Source: Choanephora cucurbitarum (Eukaryota; Mucoromycota; Mucoromycetes; Mucorales; Choanephoraceae). From it: 11,593 nucleotides of DNA. The position numbers were made by a program, and so were the translations under genes. The notes under the pieces were generated by a model. That model made no database searches. It was not told where the DNA came from and saw only the letters and a program-made list of their open reading frames with translations. Of the stretch, positions 1-6,378 are shown in pieces. Location: contig JAIWNI010000318.1 in the NCBI GenBank assembly GCA_025331435.1, positions 1 to 11,593 of the forward strand. The letters run 5' to 3'. Within the stretch, counting starts at the first letter, position 1. Every line of letters starts with the position of its first letter.

Positions 1-1324
1 ACTTTCGGTCATATAGCGGTAACACCAAAACACCAGAGCATCAATATCATGAAACGGTAAAAACAGGAAGTCTTGAAGCAAAAACAGGTAATCTACCACC
101 TGTAGACACCTAACGGACTTGACGCGGATATTACTAGAACTCAAAAGAGCGGCTCTCTCAAGAGTCTAGCAACACGTTGCCATCTTGATGGCGATCCCCA
201 AAGTGAGATCTAGCAAACCTAGCAAAGAAGCAGTATAAGGAGAAAAGTTAGCATAACTGAGGTCAAGAAAGTCAAGTGGTACAAGTGGATCGCGTGTGTT
301 ACCTATAGCATCATTTGCTATGACCTTGGATAGGATCGGCAGCTTGAGTGTAACCAAGATATAAGGGCAAAAGAAAAAAAAAATGAATACACAGCCGGAT
401 CAGAGCGACGTAATCAATTTCCTGCCTACGTGACTTTTGCTAGATTCCCTTTTTAGGAAAAAAATCGCGATCTTATACTACTATTTTTTTTTAATTTGAA
501 AGACCTCTTTTGAAGCGATTTGAGCTTGGATCATATACAAGGAAGAGGGCAAGAGAGTCTGAGTGACCTCTTCAACTGGCTCATTCATGCCCTCTTTAAC
601 ATATAACAATACTCTTATGCCAGGTTTGTACTTCTCGCCAAGGGAAAAAAAAAAAAGGAATTAAGCCTATGAATGAGCGATTTTAGGCTGTCAATCATTA
701 ATCTATCATTATTTTTTTTTTTTCAAATTTTGGCCTCAATGCCTTCATTTGGCTCAACTTTTTTTTTCTCTTCTTTCTGAACTTGCCGTCGAAAAACCCT
801 CTTTTGAATATCTTGCATACGAGTTTCAGCATTCAATGTTTGATATACAGGCTGAAATCGTCCCTTCAAAACTAATGGTACTCATCCCATATTTCAGGCG
901 TGATAAAATCAGTCATCTCGCCTAGTAATCTGACAATTATAGCTTCTTGACAACAAGATTTCTATAATTATCAACAGTGAGCTTATCCTGATAGCTGTTA
1001 AAATATAGAGTCAAAAATACTAGCTTGCCGCATAATCTGCCTTATCATTTGGGAGCATATCCCCCGCCCCCAAAATATCTCTCTCCATCACAAAAAGTAC
1101 AAGCTTAGTGATCAACTTTATCAATCTCTCGTACAAGCAAAGTAATGATTATATCTCTATACATGCCAATACACTCATCATCTTCTATTCGACCTCTATA
1201 CACTGATAAGAATTATAAAAATAAAAAAAAGAATCCTATGTACTCAAGGCTATTCCATTTCATCACCCTACCTATGTCAAATTGCTCAAGTATAAACAGC
1301 AAGAAAAAAACCCCCCCCCCCCAC

Positions 1325-1627
1325 TCAAAATGAAAACGTACTACTGTCAGTATTCTCATCGCCTTCAGTATTATCACACTCATCAATATTATCACACTCA
1401 TCAGTATCATCAGTATCATCAGTATCATCAGTATCATCACATTCATCAATAACATCACACTCGCTAATACTATCACTCTCATCAATATTGCTATTATCAA
1501 AAGTATTACTGTCAGTATTATCATAGTCATCAGTGTTGTCATGATCTTCAGTATTATCATAATCATTAAAAGTATCATAGCCAGCATCACCGGCAACTTC
1601 AGCATCTTTGTAATCCACTATACCCAA
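1325..1627 (-). CDS. Acidic Asp/Asn/Thr-rich open segment, copy A (possible exon)
   Basis: An open stretch of about 100 codons without an ATG at its start; the first codon in the frame is TTG, so it is more likely an exon or fragment than a whole gene. It begins GIVDYKDAEVAGDAGYDTF and continues with Asp-rich, six-residue-like repeats (DYDNTE, DHDNTD, DYDNTD), then serial DTD units encoded by a 9-bp repeat, ending SSTFSF-stop. It is extremely acidic and probably disordered. A possible 52-nt GT...AG intron (1618-1669, minus strand) precedes it, but the donor (GTTTGG) is weak and a stop lies just upstream. The opposite strand and a second minus frame are also open here, as expected of a short repeat with a period divisible by three. 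Confidence 0.3.
   Translation of the reverse strand: MGIVDYKDAEVAGDAGYDTFNDYDNTEDHDNTDDYDNTDSNTFDNSNIDESDSISECDVIDECDDTDDTDDTDDTDECDNIDECDNTEGDENTDSSTFSF
1399..1434. repeat. 9-bp tandem repeat, 4 units (copy A)
   Basis: Four perfect units of CATCAGTAT, encoding serial Asp-Thr-Asp on the minus strand. The matching array in copy B has six units, so this is a length-variable site between the duplicates. Confidence 0.95.
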
Positions 1628-1795
1628 TATTAGACTAACTATCCATAATCACCCTCAAATACACCAAACCTCGAGAGGGTTCAATCTTAAAAATCCATCA
1701 TCTGGCTATATTTGCGCACTCTGATTAGAGCGGAGCTTATCGGTGGGATCATATCTTCAAGTACATCTAACGAGACTTTGATAATGCAAGATTAA

Positions 1796-1970
1796 TTTGA
1801 ATAAGGCATAAAGGCTTGACTACAGACAAAGCATAAACTATACAAAAAGGGTAGACTCTCAGGCAGTTTCATCGTTCATGAACATGTAGTCATGAGAAAT
1901 TTGAATGAAAAGGATTCCTTAATCCTGTAACTAAATACAGAGTAAGTCCAGTTAAGAAGTGTATGATTAG
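1796..1970. other. Unassigned spacer right of the empty insertion site
   Basis: This DNA directly follows the position where the element is inserted in copy B. I see no gene, hairpin or tandem repeat. Its first bases, TTTGAATAAGG after ATTAA, are what should follow the 3' LTR and target-site duplication beyond the right end of the window if the large repeat is tandem. Confidence 0.5.
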
Positions 1971-2468
1971 GCCATAAGCAATGCAAACACATTCAGTAGC
2001 TATGGCCATACTAATGAAACTTTTGCCAGCAATGAGTGTAGTGAAAACGAGTATACTGACAATGAGTATACTGACAATGAGCGTACTGACAATGAGCGTA
2101 CTGATAATGAGGACAGTAAGAATGAGTAAGGAGGAAGTGATCATAGAGCAAGTAAGTATAATGAAGTTGAGAATACTGAAATCAAGCACAATGAAATCAA
2201 GCACAATGAAATCGAGCAAAATGAAACTGAGCATTAAGAAAGTAAGCACAACGAATTTGATGACACTGAAAGTGAATACAATGAAATTGACCACAATGAA
2301 ACTGTGCCCCCATGAGATCCAGCCTAATGAAATCCAGCCTGATGAGATCCAGCCTACTGAAATCGAGCAAAACGAAATTGAGTCTAATGATATCCAGCCT
2401 AATGAATTCAAAGCATAATGATGTTAAGCTTAATCAAGCTGAGCATAATGAAGTCAAGTACAGCTAAC
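1971..2468 (+). pseudogene. Degenerate 15-bp minisatellite with pentapeptide-repeat reading
   Basis: A 15-base period runs through most of this stretch, with units such as GTACTGACAATGAGC, then AAGCACAATGAAATC, then CCTAATGAAATCCAG. On the plus strand the frame from 1971 gives pentapeptides (YTDNE, RTDNE, then HNEIK, HNEIE) but has stops at 2127-2129 and 2235-2237. The pattern continues one frame over after a five-C run at 2307-2311 (NEIQP units) and another frame over after about 2411 (HNEVK). This suggests an Asn/Glu-rich repeat gene that has decayed, or a repeat with frame errors. A minus-strand frame (1890-2411) and another plus frame (1981-2418) are also open, which a period of 15 permits without any coding role. 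No homologue recognised. Confidence 0.45.
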
Positions 2469-2698
2469 TTTGGCTAATGCTGTACTTTCCAGCTTTTTTT
2501 TTTTTTTGCTGCAACGGTATGTTTTAGACGACATGATTGGAATGTGATTTAGATGATTTAGTAGAAAGCACTAATTTGAATCAAGTTTTATTTCATGGAT
2601 TGAAAGTAAAAAAAATACCAACTTATCAAAAAAAAAAGTGAAGGACTATAGTAGGTAATATAATAATGAATGAAGTTTATTGATGATAAAAAGAAAAG
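2469..2698. other. AT-rich spacer with homopolymer runs
   Basis: It contains a long T run near 2492-2508 and A runs near 2608-2640. I see no gene, RNA or tandem repeat. It separates the 15-bp minisatellite from the 107-bp tandem array. Confidence 0.5.
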
Positions 2699-2990
2699 GG
2701 TTAGTAGACATACATATATATACACACATACACACGCACAAAAAAAAAGAGAGAGAGGTTAGTAGCGTAAGCCCGCACGGCATAAAAACTAGGGTAAAAA
2801 AGAAAGGTCAGTAGACATACATATATATACACACATACACACGCGCAAAAAAAAAGAGAGAGGTTAGTAGCGTAAGCCCGCACGGCATAAAAACTAAGGT
2901 AAAAAAGGAAAGGTTAGTAGACATACATATATACGCACACACACACATATGCACAAAAAAAAAGAGAGGAGAGAGAATGAAAGTTAGTAA
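2699..2990. repeat. 106-107-bp tandem repeat, about 2.7 units
   Basis: Units start at 2699, 2806 and 2912 with GGTTAGTAGACATAC or a one-base variant. Each holds a TA/CA-rich tract, an A run, a GA tract and, in the two complete units, a segment with GTAAGCCCGCACGGCATAAA. The third unit diverges after its GA tract. Open minus-strand frames across the array (for example 2701-2883) are low-complexity by-products, not genes. Confidence 0.9.
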
Positions 2991-3052
2991 GGTTGTACAC
3001 AAAATGTAAGTGATAAGTTACCTAGTTGATCATAGATCCAAGAGAGATACAT

Positions 3053-3247
3053 CACCAAAGCATGGAAACACAAAGGCCCCAAGGCATGGAAACACCAAAG
3101 CATGGAAACACCAAAGCACCGAAGCATGGAAACGCCAAAGCATCGAAACACCAAAGCATGGAAACACCTAAGCATAGAAACACCAAAGCATAGAAACACC
3201 AAAGCATAGAAACACCAAAGCATAGAAACACCAAAGCATATAATACC
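3053..3247. repeat. 16-bp minisatellite, CACCAAAGCATRGAAA family
   Basis: About a dozen units of CACCAAAGCATGGAAA or CACCAAAGCATAGAAA. The left part is more degenerate and the right part (about 3165-3240) nearly perfect with the A variant, which suggests recent expansion at that edge. The cysteine/phenylalanine-rich open frames on the minus strand are repeat artefacts. Confidence 0.9.
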
Positions 3248-3341
3248 AGAGCTGGAGAGAGAGGGATAGAAGAGGACCAGGACATACATCCTCAGAAGCA
3301 TACATCACCAAAAGCGTACATCACCAGGGGGAAAGAGACAA

Positions 3342-3475
3342 ACCAAACCATAGCAACACCAAAGCACCAGAACAAAGAGACCAAACCATAGAAACACCAA
3401 AGCACCAGAACAAAGAGACCAAACCATAGAAACACCAAAGCACCAGAACAAAGAGACCAAACCATAGAGCACCGG
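3342..3475. repeat. 38-bp minisatellite, 3.5 units
   Basis: Units start at 3342, 3380, 3418 and a partial one at 3456. Each starts ACCAAACCATAG and contains ACACCAAAGCACCAG then AACAAAGAG. The first unit differs by one base (AGCAA versus AGAAA). The inner ACACCAAAGCA core is shared with the neighbouring 16-bp arrays, so this looks like a higher-order derivative of the same motif. Confidence 0.92.
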
Positions 3476-3479
3476 ATTA

Positions 3480-3524
<45 letters not shown>

Positions 3525-3526
3525 CC
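3480..3526. repeat. GA microsatellite
   Basis: An almost pure GA dinucleotide run that degenerates to GAAAGAGAGAAAAAGAGAG at its right end, directly after the 38-bp array. Confidence 0.95.
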
Positions 3527-3626
3527 ATAGTAGGAAACACCAGAACCAGGGAACAAAGAGACTATAATAGAGAAAACCAGAATCATAGGACACCAAAATA
3601 GGAGAGAAAGAGACCAAGACATGAAA

Positions 3627-3830
3627 CACCAAAAGCATAGAACACCAGAACATGGAACACCAGAAGCATGGAACACCAGAAGCATAAGTCACCAAAAGCA
3701 TAAGTCACCAAAAGCATAAGTCACCAAAAGCATAAGTCACCAAAAGCATAAGTCACCAAAAGCATGGAACACCAAAAGCATAAGTCACCAAAAGCATAAG
3801 TCGCCAAAAGCATAGAACACCAAAAGCATA
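3627..3830. repeat. 16-bp minisatellite, CACCAAAAGCATAAGT family
   Basis: About twelve 16-base units in two variants: CACCAGAAGCATGGAA on the left and CACCAAAAGCATAAGT on the right, with a run of nearly perfect units at about 3685-3765. The core is the same as in the 3053-3247 array with one extra A in the A-run. No spacers of unique sequence are present, so it is not CRISPR-like. Confidence 0.9.
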
Positions 3831-4020
3831 CGGTATCGCCGAAGTTAGAAGCGGAAGAGAGTCTTGACAGTCTTGAACACCAACGATCGCGATCGGGATA
3901 GAGGCCTAGGAGAGAGAGTACACCATTACCTATGATAAAAAGAAGGGCAAAAAGTAAGGTTAGTGATACAGCTCTTCAAGTGGATAGGAACGATACTTAC
4001 AGAGTCATATGGAGGTCTTG
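3831..4020. other. Spacer with a 12-bp CG-rich palindrome
   Basis: No gene seen. It contains the perfect palindrome CGATCGCGATCG at 3884-3895, unusual in this AT-rich repeat block, then a short GA tract near 3909. Confidence 0.5.
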
Positions 4021-4026
4021 TCTTGT

Positions 4027-4089
4027 CTTGCGGTAGTCTTGGATAGCCTTGCGGTAGTCTTGGAAAGCTTTGCGGTAGTCTTGGATGGT
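4027..4089. repeat. 21-bp tandem repeat, 3 units
   Basis: Three units start at 4027, 4048 and 4069 and share CTTGCGGTAGTCTTGGA followed by a variable TAGC, AAGC or TGGT. A partial CTTGTCTTG lies just upstream and CTTGCTTTG just downstream. Confidence 0.92.
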
Positions 4090-4120
4090 CTTGCTTTGCT
4101 TACCCGAATATGTATCTATA

Positions 4121-4148
4121 TGTGCGCGTGTGTGTGTGTGTGTGCGTG
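4121..4148. repeat. GT microsatellite
   Basis: A TG dinucleotide run with a few GC interruptions, about 25 bases before the start of copy B of the large repeat. Confidence 0.92.
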
Positions 4149-5494
4149 CATGTCTACTATACCCTTCGCTATACTTTCGGTCATATAGCGGTAACACCAA
4201 AACACCAGAGCATCAATATCATGAAACGGTAAAAACAGGAAGTCTTGAAGCAAAAACAGGTAATCTACCACCTGTAGACACCTAACGGACTTGACGCGGA
4301 TATTACTAGAACTCAAAAGAGCGGCTCTCTCAAGAGTCTAGCAACACGTTGCCATCTTGATGGCGATCCCCAAAGTGAGATCTAGCAAACCTAGCAAAGA
4401 AGCAGTATAAGGAGAAAAGTTAGCATAACTGAGGTCAAGAAAGTCAAGTGGTACAAGTGGATCGCGTGTGTTACCTATAGCATCATTTGCTATGACCTTG
4501 GATAGGATCGGCAGCTTGAGTGTAACCAAGATATAAGGGCAAAAGAAAAAAAAAATAGAATACAGCCAGGATCAGAGCGACGTAATCAATTTCCTGCCTA
4601 CGTGACTTTTGCTAGATTCCCTTTTTAGGAAAAAAATCGCGATCTTATACTACTATTTTTTTTTTAAATTTGAAAGACCTCTTTTGAAGCGATTTGAGCT
4701 TGGATCATATACAAGGAAGAGGGCAAGAGAGTCTGAGTGACCTCTTCAACTGGCTCATTCATGCCCTCTTTAACATATAACAATACTCTTATGCCAGGTT
4801 TGTACTTCTCGCCAAGGGAAAAAAAAAAAGAGGAATTAAGCCTATGAATGAGCGATTTTAGGCTGTCAATCATTAATCTATCATTATTTTTTTTTTCAAA
4901 TTTTGGCCTCAAATGCCTCATTTGGCTCAAACTTTTTTTTTTCTCTTCTTTCTGAACTTGCAGTCGAAAAACCTCTTTTGAATATCTTGCATACGAGTCT
5001 CAGCATTCAATGTTGATATACAGGCTGAAATCGTTCCCTTCAAAACTTAAGGTACTCATCCCATATTTAAGGCTGTGATAAAATCAGTCATCTCGCCTTA
5101 GTAATCTGACAATTATAGCTTCTTGACAACAAGATTCTATAATTTATCAACAGTGAGCTTATCCTGATAGCTGTAAAATATAGAGTCAAAAATACTAGCT
5201 TGCCGCATAATCTGCCTTATCATTTGGGAGCATATCCCCGCCCCAAAAATATCTCTTCTCCATCACAAAAAGTACAAGCTTAGTGATCAACTTTATCAAT
5301 CTCTCGTACAAGCAAAGTAATGATTATATCTCTATACATGCAATACACTCATCATCTTCTATTCGACTCTCTATACACTGATAAGAATTATAAAAATAAA
5401 AAAAGAATCCCTTATTTACTCAAGGCTATTCCATTCATCACCCTACCTATGTCAAATTGCTCAAGTATAAACAGCAAGAAAAAACCCCCCCCAC

Positions 5495-5815
5495 TCAAAA
5501 TGAAAACGTACTACTGTCAGTATTCTCATCGCCTTCAGTATTATCACACTCATCAATATTATCACACTCATCAGTATCATCAGTATCATCAGTATCATCA
5601 GTATCATCAGTATCATCAGTATCATCACATTCATCAATAACATCACACTCGCTAATACTATCACTCTCATCAATATTGCTATTATCAAAAGTATTACTGT
5701 CAGTATTATCATAGTCATCAGTGTTGTCATGATCTTCAGTATTATCATAATCATTAAAAGTATCATAGCCAGCATCACCGGCAACTTCAGCATCTTTGTA
5801 ATCCACTATACCCAA
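5495..5815 (-). CDS. Acidic Asp/Asn/Thr-rich open segment, copy B (possible exon)
   Basis: Same segment as in copy A, with an identical predicted sequence except for two more DTD units. The 18-base length change keeps the frame, and no other difference was seen over about 300 bases. This contrasts with the indel-rich DNA just downstream in the reading direction (4890-5490). That could reflect selection on a protein, recent gene conversion, or locally better sequence quality. No start codon, no recognisable domain. Confidence 0.3.
   Translation of the reverse strand: MGIVDYKDAEVAGDAGYDTFNDYDNTEDHDNTDDYDNTDSNTFDNSNIDESDSISECDVIDECDDTDDTDDTDDTDDTDDTDECDNIDECDNTEGDENTDSSTFSF
5569..5622. repeat. 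9-bp tandem repeat, 6 units (copy B)
   Basis: Six perfect units of CATCAGTAT, against four at the equivalent site in copy A. The flanks are otherwise the same. Confidence 0.95.
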
Positions 5816-5978
5816 TATTAGACTAACTATCCATAATCACCCTCAAATACACCAAACCTCGAGAGGGTTCAATCTTAAAAATCCATCATCTGGCTATATT
5901 TGCGCACTCTGATTAGAGCGGAGCTTATCGGTGGGATCATATCTTCAAGTACATCTAACGAGACTTTGATAATGCAAG

Positions 5979-5983
5979 ATTAA
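5979..5983. other. Predicted left target-site duplication ATTAA
   Basis: These five bases precede the 5' LTR. Copy A has ATTAA at 1791-1795 followed by TTTGAATAAGG, so this is the junction of the insertion. The right-hand copy of the duplication would lie beyond the window and cannot be seen. A 5-bp length is usual for Ty3/Gypsy elements and is assumed here. Confidence 0.6.
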
Positions 5984-6342
5984 TGTTGTGTCAAGTATAC
6001 AACATAGCATAATTCATAATGACTCAATAATGCGATAAAGCTGGATCATCATAACTGATGTAATACAACGTGGAAATGTTCAGGGTTTAGGATATGAACC
6101 AAAATGATGGATCAACCAGATCCTAGATAACAGGGTTCTATCATGCTAGACCCAGAAGATAAACTGAGTCTAATCTCTTCTATCAATGCATATCCCAGCT
6201 ATCAATGTAAACCCTTCACCTAATGTCTATGATCTGACACAGATACTTCTTCTATAAATACCATGTACTTTTACACTCAATAAACAGTAATTCTTTGACT
6301 AGTTTAATCTCTACTGCTTAACTTTTGTACACTGACAAATCA
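5984..6342 (+). repeat. 5' LTR, 359 bp (TG...CA)
   Basis: It begins TGTTGTGTCAAGTATACAAC and ends ACACTGACAAATCA, and repeats at a fixed offset of 5,251 bases as the 3' LTR. It carries a TATA box (6253-6260) and AATAAA (6279-6284). A 6-bp inverted pair, TGTTGT (5984-5989) and ACAACA (5999-6004), lies at its very start. The right boundary is set by the terminal CA and by the end of the window; a slightly longer LTR cannot be excluded because no sequence follows the 3' copy. Confidence 0.95.
6253..6284 (+). promoter_or_regulatory. LTR promoter TATA box and AATAAA signal
   Basis: TATAAATA at 6253-6260 is a good TATA box. AATAAA at 6279-6284 lies just downstream and is the likely polyadenylation signal when used from the 3' LTR. 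Transcription would be expected to start roughly 25-50 bases after the TATA box, within about 6280-6305, which would make the R region begin there. The start site is inferred, not visible. Confidence 0.6.
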
Positions 6343-6376
6343 TTTTTTAAACTATCTTTACCTGAATTACTGCTTA
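6285..6376 (+). promoter_or_regulatory. Candidate self-priming fold and primer-binding site
   Basis: No TGG-type tRNA primer site follows the 5' LTR. Instead TTAAACTA (6347-6354), four bases after the LTR, is the exact reverse complement of TAGTTTAA (6300-6307), and GAATTACTG (6364-6372) is the exact reverse complement of CAGTAATTC (6285-6293). The outer helix can extend by three A-T pairs after one mismatch (6281-6283 with 6374-6376). The two helices are nested in the right order to form one fold with the 5' part of the transcript. This resembles the Tf1/sushi mechanism, in which the 5' end of the mRNA itself primes minus-strand synthesis. The exact primer end is unknown. Confidence 0.5.
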
Positions 6377-6378
6377 AA

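Larger units (their letters stand above)
166..1770 (-). pseudogene. Unrecognised coding-like remnant, copy A
   Basis: Several short open stretches on the minus strand read as ordinary protein but lie in different frames and are separated by stops and A/T homopolymers. They are an upstream segment with LEDMIPPISSALIRVRKYSQ (about 1680-1770), the acidic Asp/Thr segment (1325-1627), a helical-looking stretch with DMLPNDKADYAAS (about 1020-1065), a Lys/Glu-rich stretch near 790, a segment with YKPGIRVLLYVKEGMNEPVE (about 545-640), and a 63-residue open stretch at 166-357. I recognise no family. It may be a decayed gene, or a multi-exon gene whose frames are disturbed by homopolymer errors. The order and identity of the segments repeat in copy B. 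Confidence 0.35.
1..1795. repeat. Copy A of a large direct repeat (about 4.17-kb spacing)
   Basis: This stretch matches 4173-5983 in the same orientation. Position 1 aligns with 4173, and 1795 aligns with 5983. The first about 384 bases and the last about 470 look identical apart from a 9-bp repeat copy-number change. The middle, roughly 720-1320, carries many one-base differences, mostly in or beside homopolymers. The match runs off the left edge of the window, so the true left boundary is unseen. With 1796-4172 it would make one unit of a tandem repeat. Copy A is not interrupted by the retrotransposon and serves as the empty-site reference. No intact gene is present, only coding-like traces on the minus strand, listed separately. 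Confidence 0.93.
4338..5960 (-). pseudogene. Unrecognised coding-like remnant, copy B
   Basis: This is the second copy of the minus-strand coding-like traces. The 63-residue open stretch at 4338-4529 and the acidic segment at 5495-5815 are conserved in sequence with copy A. The 4664-4930 stretch is open for 88 codons here and includes the EKYKPGIRVLLYVKEG region and a Lys-rich start, whereas copy A breaks it by indels in A/T runs. An extra in-frame stretch upstream of DMLPNDKADYAAS reads through a region including MEKRYFWGGD. The frames still cannot be joined without assuming introns or errors. The retrotransposon sits just upstream of these traces relative to their direction of reading. Function unknown. 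Confidence 0.35.
4173..5983. repeat. Copy B of the large direct repeat, cut by the retrotransposon
   Basis: This is the second copy of bases 1-1795 in direct orientation. It starts at ACTTTCGGTC, the same bases that open the window, and its match ends at the sequence ATTAA immediately before the 5' LTR. It is 16 bases longer than copy A: +18 from two extra 9-bp units and a net loss of two elsewhere. The rest of the unit, equivalent to 1796 onward, is expected on the far side of the retrotransposon and outside this window. Confidence 0.93.

Noticed and set aside
1213..1605. 130-codon Met/Ile/Leu-rich open frame on the minus strand (and its counterpart at 5461-5793)
   Set aside because: It is another frame of the acidic Asp/Thr repeat. 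Repeats with a period divisible by three stay open in several frames, and the composition is not that of a normal membrane protein.
1890..2411. 173-codon hydrophobic open frame on the minus strand
   Set aside because: It is the complement of the 15-bp minisatellite. The openness follows from the period, and there is no recognisable domain. Kept only as an ambiguity in the pentapeptide finding.
2984..3701. Several Cys/Phe/Leu-rich open frames on the minus strand
   Set aside because: They are translations of the 16-bp, 38-bp and GA repeats in overlapping frames, with no non-repetitive protein content.
3627..3830. CRISPR-like regular repeat array
   Set aside because: Units are directly adjacent with no unique spacers, and the surrounding DNA is eukaryotic.
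1..4172. Ribosomal DNA spacer as the source of the 4.17-kb repeat
   Set aside because: Long spacers with nested repeats are typical of rDNA, but no rRNA sequence was recognised in the unit.
4116..4316. 66-codon minus-strand open frame crossing the GT microsatellite and the copy B edge
   Set aside because: Its C-terminal part is just the HT-dipeptide translation of the microsatellite, and it has no independent support.
6343..6378. Conventional tRNA primer-binding site after the 5' LTR
   Set aside because: No TGG start or other match that I could assign to a tRNA 3' end; the self-complementary fold explains the region better.
6325..6378. Gag start at 6325 within the LTR
   Set aside because: The codon there is TTG. 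The first ATG in frame is at 6379 with a favourable context.
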